Position numbers and translations under genes: made by a program. Below the pieces are notes generated by a model. The model saw nothing but the letters and a program-made list of their open reading frames with translations, did not search any database and was not told where the DNA came from. From Rhynchonema sp. JSB1_4 (taxonomy: Eukaryota; Nematoda; Chromadorea; Monhysterida; Xyalidae), in contig JASAMV010005179.1 in assembly GCA_030248065.1 (NCBI GenBank), forward strand, positions 1 to 64,000: 64,000 bases of DNA, in the 5' to 3' direction. Of the stretch, positions 22,022 through 34,700 are shown piece by piece; the stretch's first letter is position 1, and every line of letters starts with the position of its first letter.

Positions 22022-23904
22022 ATGAAGTACGTTGTCTGTGTCCTGCTCTTGCCAGCCCTGGTCTCAGCATGGAGTGGAATTCTGATACCGGCTGAAAATG
22101 GGGACTACCCCGGTCAAGTATACACGCCGGGTATTGTGCCCATGACCGGGCAGAATCACCATAATTTCGGTTAGCATTATTGAAATGGTACATCTGTTGA
22201 CAAATTTTATTGAAAAGCCGTTTTTGTCATAAATTTCAGGAATTAACTCGACCTCATCCGACAACGTCGCGGTTGCATCGTGTGGTTTCCTCGTCTACAT
22301 CACTGGCGGCTACAATCCGATGACGAAAATGGCCACCAACAAAATCTTGGTTGGCGATTTCTTAAACTTGCTTTAATTTCTTTATATTCTATCCTTAAAA
22401 TTGTTGATTCTGGGGATTGACAACTTATTAATTCAACACAGGTCTATGACGCGAATGTGGACCGAACCTGGGAGGACAATATGACGATGGTCAAACCACG
22501 ATTGGCACATTTCGCCGTGTGCATGAAGGGAATGGGACGACACGGACATCGACTTCTGGTCACTGCCGGGTTGCGGTAGGTATACGGTACAAGGCGGTGT
22601 ACGGTAAATTGACTTTTGTTGCAGATCTGTGGCGGCAGCGCAACGAAACCCGATGGTTCCCGTATTGCTGATTGCGAGATCTGTGACACGCACGAACAGA
22701 AATGCAAACCGGTACCGACATCAGCGGTTGTAATGAAACGTGGTACTCGAATCGGATCTGCTTAGTCACGTGACTAGTTTGAATTCAGGATATTTTCAGG
22801 GCGTTTTTTGTTCTGACCAACGTAAAAGTCATACACTATGATGTCCAAAGCTTTATCAAGCACCAAATAATTTTTAAAAACAGTCACGTGACCGAGACCA
22901 AGTGATGACGATGACCACGTTTGATTTCAACCGGTGCGCTTGTTCCTCTGAACCATAATCTTTCCAATCACAATCTCTGTTGTCACCACCACCCAGGTGG
23001 CATCCCTGCCAGCAGCAGGCACCAACCAACGGGCCATTGAGGCCTACGGCAAGGTGTACGTGGCTGGTGGCTACACCAACATGGGACACGACGTCTTCTG
23101 GGTGTACGACCCGATGACCGACAAGTGGAGCACCAAATTGCCCAAAATGATGACTGCCAGAGCTGAATTCGGATTCGCGCATATTCATGGTAAGAATGAA
23201 TGACAAGGCGAAGCAAAACGGGCACTGCGTTGCGTTGTGAAGATCGCGTCGGGTGTTTTCCAGCTTTCTGTTGGGGTAACTCTAGGGCTTATGCAGCCGC
23301 ACCGAGACCAAAGTCGTAGCATTAAAAATACATAAGCCCAAATCTAAAACACCACCCGGTGGCGCGCGCTTTACCAGTCCCCAAGACCGCAATTATTTGA
23401 AAATTGAATCCGATTTTCAGGCAAATTCCTGGCCTGTGGCGGATGGAAGGGTGCGGTTAAAGCGGGTGCTGGTTTGGACACGTGTGACATGTACTGTCCG
23501 TTCGCCAATGTCTGGTATCCGGTGGCCAAAATGCACAGGGAGCGCATGCGTTTGGGTAAGTGCGAATTCGAAGTGTGTTTTTAAGCCTTAGGCCGAATTC
23601 ACAATGCATGCACGTTTGCGTGTCCGTGTCAGCATATATAGTGTTGAACTATACCCAGGCTGACGCTCAAACGCGCATGCATTATGAAGCCCGCCTTATT
23701 CTTCAAACCTAAATGTGCCTGAATTCAGGCATGGTCGAGCTGAACGGTCGCATCTACGCGGTTGGCGGCATCCACGACAACAAACCGACCAACATGATTG
23801 AAGAGTACGACTACTTCAGTGATAGTTGGACTGAACATCAGACGACACTCATGTCACCGCAGATGTTCGCTGAGACTAGTGTGCCTGCGTACACGTGTTA
23901 CTGA
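22022..23904 (+). CDS. Secreted Kelch-repeat protein, paralogue 2 (321 aa)
   Basis: Exons: 22022-22169, 22240-22349, 22442-22558, 22625-22711, 22997-23189, 23421-23555 and 23729-23904; all phases close. The signal peptide MKYVVCVLLLPALVSA precedes WSGILIPAENGDYPGQVYTP. Kelch-blade GG motifs are LVYITGGYN, LICGGSATK, VYVAGGYTN, FLACGGWKG and IYAVGGIHD, each followed by the YD..W-type pattern (VYDPMTDKW, EYDYFSDSW). Cys pairs CEICDTHEQKC and CDMYC suggest disulphides. The partner gene has the same order of blades, so a duplication followed by divergence is likely. The exon break after CKP (intron 22712-22996) is absent in the partner. A secreted role, for example in cuticle or extracellular matrix, is only a guess. 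Confidence 0.87.
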
Positions 23905-25154
23905 GCTGTGTGGTCTGGCACCGTGTGTTCGAGAGTTCATGTTGTGTAACTTTAAGCTTTTTTGGTCGAGATTGTGATAATTTCTCAATTTAGAGTGATC
24001 CATACTGTAGTCAAATTGTTAGCTCGATAAAAGTTACTGCGTAGAATGTGCACGCGAATTCGTTGGACAGATGGACTTCGATATTGCACTTCCATCAAAA
24101 AACTACATCCATGTCAAACAAACCACACCAGACGGGAAGACACACGCCAGAGAGCAGCGACCAACCAGTAACTTTTGTGAACAAACAATAATGGCCAACA
24201 CTTTGGTCATCTATTGTTACCAACGCGCAGTAGGCACAGCGCAGTATGATGTACGTATGAGTAGAACATTGTCAGACACCGGACAAAAGCGCATTCACTA
24301 TCCGAACCCCGAATCACATTCTGGAACAACGGGACGCATGGCATATGATTCGTTTATTGTCATCGCTGTTGGATTGATTAGAGGTACTCGCTCGCTAACG
24401 ATCGTCACGGATGGAAAGTGAGAAGTATTGTGATCGATGCCGAATTATTTGTCACCAAGTTCTTGTCGTGGTCACAAAGAAATTGCATAGGACTCCTGGA
24501 GACATGTGGAAATCTCAACCCTAAGATAAGCCCAAGCCTAAATGCAGGCCCATCTCTAAGCATAACCCAGACATAAATTACCGAAAATTTTTTTAGCAAG
24601 CACGAAAAGAAAATAAGTTTTCAAAAGTGGAACAAGTACCAGATAAAAAGACGTTTTGGATTTGGCCCCTCCCTTCCCAAGCCTTGGCTGGATCCGCCAT
24701 TATGTACAGGCACATCAGCAGCAGCCAGTGCTAGCTTTCTGTTGTGTCATTTGGAATCAAAGGCACGAAATTCAATTGAATGTTTTGTTCTCAACGTTTG
24801 GAATTGGAGTAGGGTCTTAACGTGGACATGGAATGCACAGTTGGTGACTTCATTCACATGTTGAAAATTGCAGCTCTGAACGAGCGTCAGAAATTATACA
24901 TGGGAGTTGATGATCTGGGGTGACGACATCATGAAAATTATGATAATATAATCGGAAATGAATGGTTCGGAAATCATTTTATTCTCAAAAACAACTAGCG
25001 CGTCGAACAACATTTGCATTGGTTCGTTCATATTTTTTCAGCTGGCCGCGCGTGTCGCTACGCTCGTTCGCATGAGACGGTCCCCTATCTGATACTACAC
25101 ACACACAGAGTGCAGCAGCGTGCTGTGTGGGTGCAGTGTGTGTACATGTACGTA

Positions 25155-25177
25155 CGTGTGTGTGTGTGTGTGTGTGT
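25155..25177 (+). repeat. (GT)n microsatellite
   Basis: About eleven GT dinucleotides in a row upstream of the Spen start. Confidence 0.9.
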
Positions 25178-25355
25178 CAGAGTGTACACCCCGCCGAGCT
25201 TGGGTTGTACATGCTGGTTGGTCCCTGATGTGAACGGCCTTGCCACACGATGCTGCCTGTACGCTTTGCTGCGTCTCTGCTCTGTTCTCGAAGCTTCGCT
25301 CGCTGTGTTGCGACGTACGCTGCTCTCTCCCGTTGCTGTGGTCTTTCTTTATTCC

Positions 25356-25375
25356 GTCTCTCTCTCTCTCTCTCC
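25356..25375 (+). repeat. (TC)n microsatellite
   Basis: A run of about nine TC dinucleotides, about 390 bp upstream of the Spen ATG; pyrimidine tracts of this kind are common near promoters. Confidence 0.85.
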
Positions 25376-25762
25376 CCGACATTTTAGCCAAATTATACGA
25401 TCAGACTGACGCGGCCCCTCGGCTCGTTGTTCGGTCGTTTCTCGTGCGCTTGTTGTTTCTTCCTGTTTTTCGCACACATTTTCAAACCCTTTACTTCAAA
25501 AGTTCTGGTTCGGTTTCAACTTCCATAAGTTTCCTCATTGATTCGAACAGATAAAGTTAGCAACTTGTTCCTGTTGATTGCCATCATTTCAGATATAACC
25601 ATCCACTGACGGCACGGCATCATGTCGTGATGCCGAAGCAATTCTAAGTTCAACACTTCGTCAACTGACATCAACAAATCTGCATAAACTCAAACTCAAT
25701 GATCGAAACGGGACCATTATTATCGTGATATTGGCTCGGTGAGAAGTCAAACATCAGCGGAA

Positions 25763-28700
25763 ATGGCTCGCGAAACTCGATACCTACGCATCTGGAACGT
25801 ACCGGCATCGGTCAGCGATCAGCAATTGATGGACTATTTTGCAGAGTGAGTGGCATTTTGTTTTCGCTGATTTTGGTTCATTTTCTTCTCCGTATGACCT
25901 GAAACATCCCCGATGTGAAGCTCGAATCTCATCTTCCCTTCCCTTCCTGATTCAGGCACGGTCGCGTGCAGAAGGTCGACCGTCCGCGCGACCAGTCCAG
26001 TTCGGTGGCTATCGTGTCGTTGGTGGACGTGCGGACAGCGTCCAAGGTGCTCAAAGAGTCACACAAACTCGATGGTACCCAACTTCGCATCGATTTCTAC
26101 ACGCCACCAGCCGGATCAGGACCATCTGACGATCGATCGGGCTCCAAAGACAGCAGCCAAGGGGCAAGGGGCAAAGCGCGATCCAGTTCAAGGGAACGCA
26201 GACCGAGGTACACGATCGTTTTTATTTGTGGCTGTTGTTTTTTGTTTTCCATTCAAAGTTATTTTTGTGACCTCTGTCATGCCAGATTCACTTGTTTGAG
26301 TTTTTTCCTCCATGATCAAAAGTATTTTGCATGTGTAGAGGGAATGCGAAGGAACACCCTGATTTTGAAAGGGGACGCATTCAGCCAACGATGTCAACTT
26401 TGCACCCAATATCATGGACATGTATATTGGGTGTGGTCCAGCAACTCCCTACCAAACAAATTCGGCCCCAAACATGTGAAACATCACTAAACAGCGCCCG
26501 ACCGTTTTTCTAGCCGCACCGCAAGACGTGCCCCATCGGCGGCCGGTTAAATGTGTCCCTTATAATGTTTATAGCCGAAGCAGGAGTTTAGCGATCAGCG
26601 ATGTCGACTATAAAATCGATGGATTTACAACACGATCCGATCGGCCGATCGATTCGTATTGATTGATGAATCCAGCAGCTCAGCTCCCTTCTGTCTTGCA
26701 TGACTGTGCATGCCAACAACAACAGCAACAGCTGCAATGATGATGTTTCACGACCCATACGAATCATGTTGATTGCTCACACCAGTGCGCTGTGACGCTT
26801 CACCACTTCCATATAAGCGGGTCAAACCTCGAGCTGTGATTTTTTTGTTTCCATGTTCTGATCTCAAACTGTGATGTAAACATGAGGCTAAAGTTCTAAT
26901 AATAAACACTATTATTTGCATAACAAAATGATAATGATGCCGATGCTACGCACAAAGTGATGAGGGGATGGGATATGGGGCCTGACCATTGGATGTGATG
27001 TGTGCTGCATTGTAAGCATCTTATCCGTGCAGCTGACGTGGATGGTGTGATGTCGGATCCCAATCAAAGAAAATTGGTCCGACTTGCATGAACATCAATC
27101 AGGCGTTTATTGTGTACAAAGCATTGAGTACACCACTATGTGAAACATCAGGCGAGCAATGCAACTTTCCTGCGCGACAGTATATGAACGCAGATGCTGT
27201 GCTTCGCTCAAGTTTCACGACTGTGTGCACACGTGTCGTGAGTGAGAGACATTCAAACACCGACCAAATCCAAAGTTGGTGATGTTACACTCATTAGTTG
27301 GTGCTGACCAATCAAAACTTTAACATCCAATCAGAATGTATTGTGATGTTTCACGCTATTGTGTTGCTGCAAGGCTGTATCGCCATCTACCGGCCTTCAC
27401 TTACTCAGTCTCTCAGCGTCCGCTCTGTGTGGTACGCATTGCGTTATGTTGTGTGTTTCAGCCACTGTCTGTTTGTTGCTATCGTATTTTTTGAGCGAAT
27501 AGTGCGCTCTAGTGCCATGTTCCGCCGAAGGGTTTCACATCATTTAGTCGAGATAAGAAAAAACTCGTGTGTACACATTAAATGATGCATCGTGCGTGGT
27601 TTAGATCGGCAGAAAAACGCACCTATTTATTGCGCAACAACCGTCGAGTACTATTTTACTATTTTTGTGTCGTTACGATTTTTGAACAACAAACTTGTGA
27701 TGCGATTCTGTGAGTCCGGCGTTTGCCCGACTAAAAATTTGTGTTGTGTCCACACAGTTGTTGTTGTATCGTTGCGTAATTCAACACAAATCCAATTGTG
27801 AACGACTAAAACATTTGCTGGCATCCCCGTGCCAGGCCCCCGATTGCCCGCAACATGCCGTGAATGCGTATGTGTATTATTGTCGTGTCGACCCCTTCGT
27901 GCGCATTATGTTTCGCAATACCGCACCGAATGCACCATTAAACTTTATTTTACGTTTTCGTAATGGATAATTCGTTGTTTCGTTTGTGCGTGTGTGTACG
28001 AAACAAGTGTATATTGCGATGTTACGAGACACACATGTGGTGTTTTAGTGTTGCCGAAATTCTGCGAAAATGTGCAAAACCCCGCAGCGAATACATGTAA
28101 AACCCGACATTTAAGCGGGATTTGAATTCATTGATTTGAAGTTTACCGCACGTGAGCTTGTGCGTATGTTCACTTGTTTTGACTGCCACAACGCGATTGG
28201 TAATGTGATTTACGGCATTTTTAATCTGAAATAATGACGTACTGTACGTATATTTTCGAAAACACCATCAAACAATTTTGTAAAGTGTGTGTCCGAAGTA
28301 CAATACGGCGGGGAAGCAAGCCGTAACATAACGCCCTTGCTGCATAGCTTTCGTACATGTACATATGTACATACATAACCTGTCTACTGTACATTGTACA
28401 TGTGTTGGGGGTTGGTGGAACTGTCAGCAACTGCATAGCGAGCGAATATTGATTTGCCTCTTATATGACTGGTTGAACACAGCAGCAACAGGGGTACATT
28501 GAAGTAGCTGCCACGTTGGAACTTCAGCTCAGTGTGACAGTCCGGTCACGTGCATGTGCTGTACCCACTAGGCATGCGTACACCTAGCGTACATGTGTGC
28601 AAGGGCCTGGCTAGCTAATGCTCGCAAGGTCTCTGCTTGTTTGCATTGCTGGGTGGGGATGTGAAAGGTTTTGAACAGGCAACCTCCTTGAAAATTGGGG

Positions 28701-31700
28701 GGTTGATTTTTTATTTCGATTTTTGTGCTCCATGTCTGTTGATTTATCCCATCTCACACAATCACATGTATGCATATCCCATAATTCAACCTTGCCGGCT
28801 CAAACTATCGCAAAGTTCAATTAGAAACCACACGATCGCGAAAGAAAATTTTGTGGTGAACAAAAATGTGCGGAGGACAAGCATGATAACACGTTGGCCT
28901 GCGACAAGAACATTGTGCGATAGCAAGGTCACGTACACAAAGTTTGTGTCTGCACGGGTTCGACGTGTCAAAACTTTGTGTCGATTACATGCACTCAGCC
29001 AAGGTCGATGAGCTGCTATGAACTTGAGACAACAAAATTGAAAGAGTTTCAGCAGTTGTTCGTTTCAGCGTAGTTTCGTTTGTCCGTTCCTTTGAGTTGC
29101 TCTTCGCTGAGGGTTCTCCATAACCATCACTGATGCTGAGGGTGTCCGTTTTTTGCTCAACTGATGATTACAGATCATCAATCTTCCCTTGTCTATCGTA
29201 CGCTGCTAAAGTCACTCACTATCTGCACCCACGCATCTGTAGTCAAATGCGTTCAGTCAACTTTCGCATCTGCACCCCGAAGTCAATGCAGCGTGTGTAT
29301 GCACCACAGTCAAGGCCAAAACGCAGTTGTTGCTTGCCGCAGAATGTATACTAAACCGAAGCCAAGCCAACCAGCCAGCCTCTTTTCCTTTATCCTTTTT
29401 TTCCTTTGCAGCCGGAGGATTCTAGCTTCGAGAACTGCGGGAAACGTACATTCTAACGCATAGAACCTCTCTTCTTTTTGTGCGTTTTTCGTTCCCCAAC
29501 ACAAAGTACACATTGAGACAGCAAGGATTTGATGCAGCCCCGCCATCGTCACAGTACAACCCTATGCACCTACATACGCGAAAAGACGCCGTTTTTTTGT
29601 TTGCCGCGCGCTCGGGGAAGGCAGTGGGGGGGCATCTGGCCAAACCGCAGGGTTGAACGAACGCACTCCAATAAAATGTGCTCAGATGTTGGGCGGCCAA
29701 ATGACACCCCACGCCCCCCCGCGCCCCCCCGCGCCCCCCCGCGCCCCCCCGCGCCCCAATGTATTTGATGTAAAACGAGTTCCGTGCGGTAAAACGGCCA
29801 AATTACAGGGTGTGTTTTAATTTTTGGCGGGAAAAGTATGCGCACCCTGCGCCCCTTTTCTGTAGCCTGCCTGGCTGGCGCCGCTGTTCAGTCTGCATAT
29901 ATGTGAGAGACCCACTCGCGCCCCTCTTCCCATCACCCCTACCTAGGTAGCACGGATGTCTGCTGCGTGGAGAACTGCTGCGATCCTACAAGCGCCCGTC
30001 TCGGAGCCGGCTAGACCTAGGTTGCCTGGATCCCCCTTTTCCGTTCATATTTACGATACCGCAACATTTATGAACACAGTTTCATTCAGAACACATAGTT
30101 AAGTTACAGTTAGCTAAGCTATAACAAACTATAGCTATAGTTAATGTTTTCTGACAGTCAAATTTTATGAACTTTTCCTGTATACATTTATCAACCCAGC
30201 TTCATTCATAACAGATGGTTAAGTTACAGTTACCTAAGTTACAGTTAACGTTTTTTATTTATGAACTTTGCGTGTGAACATTTATGAACGCACCTTCATT
30301 CAGAACAGGTAGGTAAGTTACAGTTACCGTTAAACAATTTATAATTAACGTTTTTTTTACATATAACATTTATAAACTTTTCGTGTAAACATGTATGAAC
30401 GCACCTTCATTCACAACAGGTGGGTAAGTTACAGTTAATGTTTTTTGGTAGATAATATTTATAAACTTGAAATTATGTATTTACTTACATTCAACAATTA
30501 CCAACAACAGCGTTCCTTACAGAATTACCACACCACACGGCATTGCCTGAGTTCCTGTTTCGGTTTGCGAAACGTTTAAAATTAGTTTCTTTCAAAAGTG
30601 AACCACCACATGGCACTCACAAACTGTTTGAGAAATGGTTATGTGCGTTTTTATTGCCATGGCTTGGCCTTAGGCGTTTGTCCTTTGTTACCTGCAAGGT
30701 AATCACCAATATTAGTATCACCGGTCATTAATGTGTTGCTGCGGCTGCGGTACAGCCAGGTTCTCAGTGGGTGGGCTGGTGTAATAACAAATTTTATGAG
30801 CGCACGTACTGATGAATGCATGCGTAAATTGCGGTACATTTATCTGGCAACTGAGGTTTTTGCGTCATCATATTCCTCTTCCTCATTCGTTCATTTTGCT
30901 TGCCCCGATCTAAGGGCAATCTACCGTTGTCCAACATGGATGCACACGCTGCGCACGTTCTTGCTTTAGGTCTTTTTGACTCCTTACGGCTTCTGTCTTC
31001 TTTCTTCGTGCTTCTTTCTTCGTCTGAAAGCTAGAAAAGGAGAAGGTTTGACCTGAAATAAATGCACACACAGAAAAATGCAAACAAACAAGCCAGCCAA
31101 GTCAGCTGGCTGCAGCAATTCTGCAGTTCTCGCGCTGCTCGAACTGAATGACCCCGTGAGCCGGCTCAGCACACTTTATCCGGGGTTAGCACGATAAACG
31201 GAATGTAAAAACGGCAATAAGGAAATCAACGGCGCAACAAAATATCCTCTGACTGCCAGCGACGAAACGAGCCTCTATTTTCGAATTCAATACAAGAGAA
31301 TCACGTTTTCAGAATGCATCCACGCATTTTCACAGTTCACAGTCACCAAGCGGAGGGATTGGCAGTCACACTTGATCCAGCAGCAGTGTAACCATGCACG
31401 CGAGGGTCACAACGCCTTATACAAGTACAGTTTGTGCGTCCGCGAGCCGTGCACCAGTATTAGATATCTTAGCGCCTGCCTTGTTACGTACTATTAATTT
31501 TTAAGGCGAGCGTGGTACAGCTGTCGAATAATTTTGATTCGTTTTGATTCGGATTCGAAAAGTTCATAAATGTTACTGCCAAAAAACATTAACTTTAACT
31601 TAGGTAGCTGTAACTTAGCTATCTGTTATGAATGAAGCTGGGTTCATAAATGTTCACACGAAAAGTTCATAAATGTTATCTGCCAAAAAACATTAACTTT

Positions 31701-34700
31701 AACTTAGGTAACTGTGACCTACCTATTTGTTATGAATGAAGCTGGGTTCATAAATGTTCACACGAAAAGTTTATTAATGTTATATGTAAAAAAATGTTAA
31801 CTATAAATTGTTTAACGGTAACTGAACTATCTGTCCTGAATGAAGGTGCGTTCATAAATGTTCAGACGAAAAGTTTATTAATGTTATATGTAAAAAACGT
31901 TAACTATAAATTGTTTAACGGTAACTGAACTATCTGTCCTGAATGAAGGTGCGTTCATAAATGTTCAGACGAAAAGTTTATTAATGTTATATGTAAAAAA
32001 CGTTAACTATAAATTGTTTAACGGTAACTGAACTATCTGTCCTGAATGAAGGTGCGTTCATAAATGTTCAGACGAAAAGTTTATTAATGTTATATGTAAA
32101 AAACGTTAACTATAAATTGTTTAACGGTAACTGAACTATCTGTCCTGAATGAAGGTGCGTTCATAAATGTTCAGACGAAAAGTTTATTAATGTTATATGT
32201 AAAAAACGTTAACTATAAATTGTTTAACGGTAACTGAACTATCTGTCCTGAATGAAGGTGCGTTCATAAATGTTCAGACGAAAAGTTTATTAATGTTATA
32301 TGTAAAAAGTTAACTATAAATTGTTTAACGGTAACTGAACTATCTGTCCTGAATGAAGGTGCGTTCATAAATGTTCAGACGAAAAGTTTATTAATGTTAT
32401 ATGTAAAAAACGTTAACTATAAATTGGTTAACGGTAACTGAACTATCTGTCCTGAATGAAGGTGCGTTCATAAATGTTCAGACGAAAAGTTTATTAATGT
32501 TATATGTAAAAAGTTAACTATAAATTGTTTAACGGTAACTTAACTATCTGTTCTGAATGAAGCTGTGTTCATAAATGTTGCGGTATCGTAAAAATGAATC
32601 CGACGACAGCCATTCCGATTGTCCCATGACAGTCTATCACAGCACGGCTGCTCACAAGTATTTTTATCCACACATAAATCTCATGTCATTTCTGTTGTCA
32701 ATTTTACAGTGTTAGCAAGTGTCACCAAACTGTGCTTATATCATATCATATGTCATTAATTATGCCAATGGATTACAAAATAACTGTGCTCATATCATAT
32801 CTCATTCATTATCATTTTTAAAAAAGCACAATTAGCATGCCATGCTGATGTTCTATTGGCCAGTGAACCAACAAATTGCCAGTGCTCTCGCGTAGTTTGT
32901 GCTGAAACTGTGTTCATAAATGTTGCGGTATCGTAAATATGAACGGAAAAGGGGGATCCAGGCAACCTAGGTCTAGCCGGCTCCGAGACGGGCGCTTGTA
33001 GGATGCGCAGCAGTTCTACACGCAGCAGACATCCGTGCTACCTGGGTGGGGATGATAGGAAGAGGGGCGCGGGCCGGGTCTTTCACTTATGTGCTCGGGC
33101 TGGGCCTTGACTTACATGCAGACTGAGCAGCAGCGCCAGCCAGGCAGGCTACACTAGAAAAGGGGCGCGGGATGGGACTAACAGCTGAAAAGGAGCGCGG
33201 GTTGCGCATACTTTTCCCGCCAAAAATTAAAACACACCCTGTAATTTGGCCGTTTTACCGCACGGAACTCGTTTTACATCAAATACATTGGGGCGCGGGG
33301 GGGCGCGGGGGGGCGTGGGGTGTCATTTGGCCGTTGGGCGGACATGGGAACAATATGGGACACAAATTTAGGAAGGATGAAATTGTTGTGCTGGTGCAAC
33401 ATCTAATTTTTTTTTAAAATTGACATAATGCTCTGTGCATAGTAGACAACGATGCCATATTTTCAACCGATCAAATAAAAGTCCCACACGGTTCTGTATG
33501 CACAGGGTAGATGTTTTTGATAAAATGTAGTCGTACGAACGTGCATTGCACCGATAGTGCGCATTACAGGACAACATCGATGTTCGTTCAATGCGCGTTC
33601 TCCGATTAATGCACATCAATGCACTTTTGGGTGTTCAGGATCTCTCTCTCTCTCGGTGTGTGTGTAGTGTTTTTGCAGTCAGTGCATTCCCAACACAGGC
33701 ATAAGGGGGCATCACATCGCTATGAAAAATAATTTTTTGGGCTGCGAATGTTTAGTATTATTTCACAGAAAAATCTTTTCCAACGTCAAAATCTAACGAG
33801 TATTCGGTGTGAATCTGGCATGACAGAATTATTGTCAAACAGAATAAACGATGGAGCAACATTAATTTCTTCACTTTTCAGGGCGTATTCACGCGAGCGA
33901 CAAACGGCACGATCGGGCAGGGATGCAAACAGGTTGGAATCTGTGATGGGATATGGAAACTATCGGAATAAATTAACTCTTGAAGTTTTTGCTTGAAACA
34001 AGCTTGTTGTATGGGAACAGGGGTGGGTGTTTTGCATGCTGCGATCAGCCATGCATGGACACTATACTGTATATGCGGCTTATTCCAACGTCGTCCACGC
34101 AAGTCGTATGTAGGTGATCGCAATCGAAGTTTGCCCGGTCCCTCTTGTGCTGATTTGAGGCTTGCGTTTTTATATCTACGATTTGCGTCGACAACATCAG
34201 CACTAGCCGTATGTGTCTGCAATCAAGCCCGTGACCACTTTCACCGAACAGACAAGGAAACTGCTCCGTTTCAATCCCACGAGTGAATGCACATGCGAAC
34301 GAAATCTCAGCACTATTGTACATAGCTTGCACATATTTTTCAGGAATTACCTGGTAAACTGAAATATACAGTAGGCGCTCCGCTGACGATAGTGAACGGT
34401 TTTTCTATGACAAAAGCATTTCTTAGTTTCGCATATCAACAGTTTTCTGCATACAAGAAGCCAAACGAGGTGTTCGTAATGACGAGCCAGCAGCGATGCA
34501 CCAGCTGTGGTCACCACAGCCTGTTGGTTTACTGAACCAAACCCACCACACAGTTAAAGTATCCTCCCCATTTACGAGATTGCGAAATTCACACAAGCCC
34601 CTGCCCGGTCCCTCAAAGCCCTTGCTTTGCATTGCCCTCCTATTCAGAAAGCGCTGCTACTGGCTGGCCCAGCTATGTGGGGCCAGCGCTCCCTCCGATC

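Larger units (their letters stand above)
23905..25762. other. Intergenic region before the Spen gene
   Basis: This 1.86 kb region holds the Kelch 3' UTR and the Spen promoter/5' UTR. A (GT)n run at about 25155-25177 and a (TC)n run at about 25356-25375 are the only simple repeats. A 116-codon frame at 24071-24421 has no recognisable features and is not called. Confidence 0.4.
29694..33333. mobile_element. 3.64 kb long-TIR non-autonomous DNA element in Spen intron 1
   Basis: Terminal inverted sequence begins CGGCCAAATGACACCCC on both ends, followed by GCGCCCCCCC-type runs and then about 350 bp of inverted homology (for example TTTTGGCGGGAAAAGTATGC and its complement near 33205-33230). Flanks TTGGG match at 29689-29693 and 33334-33338; reading them as TTGGGCGG would give 8 bp but shift the left end. 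The subterminal regions carry inverted arrays of an AT-rich repeat (30060-30480 and 31560-32590). The unique centre (about 30500-31500) encodes no transposase that I can see, so the element must be mobilised in trans. Confidence 0.85.

Noticed and set aside
24071..24421. 116-codon plus-strand frame between Kelch and Spen
   Set aside because: No signal peptide, domain or splice-consistent neighbours; likely chance.
31851..32570. CRISPR-like array of regular 103-bp units
   Set aside because: The whole unit is repeated without unique spacers and lies inside a eukaryotic TIR element; it is an ordinary tandem array.
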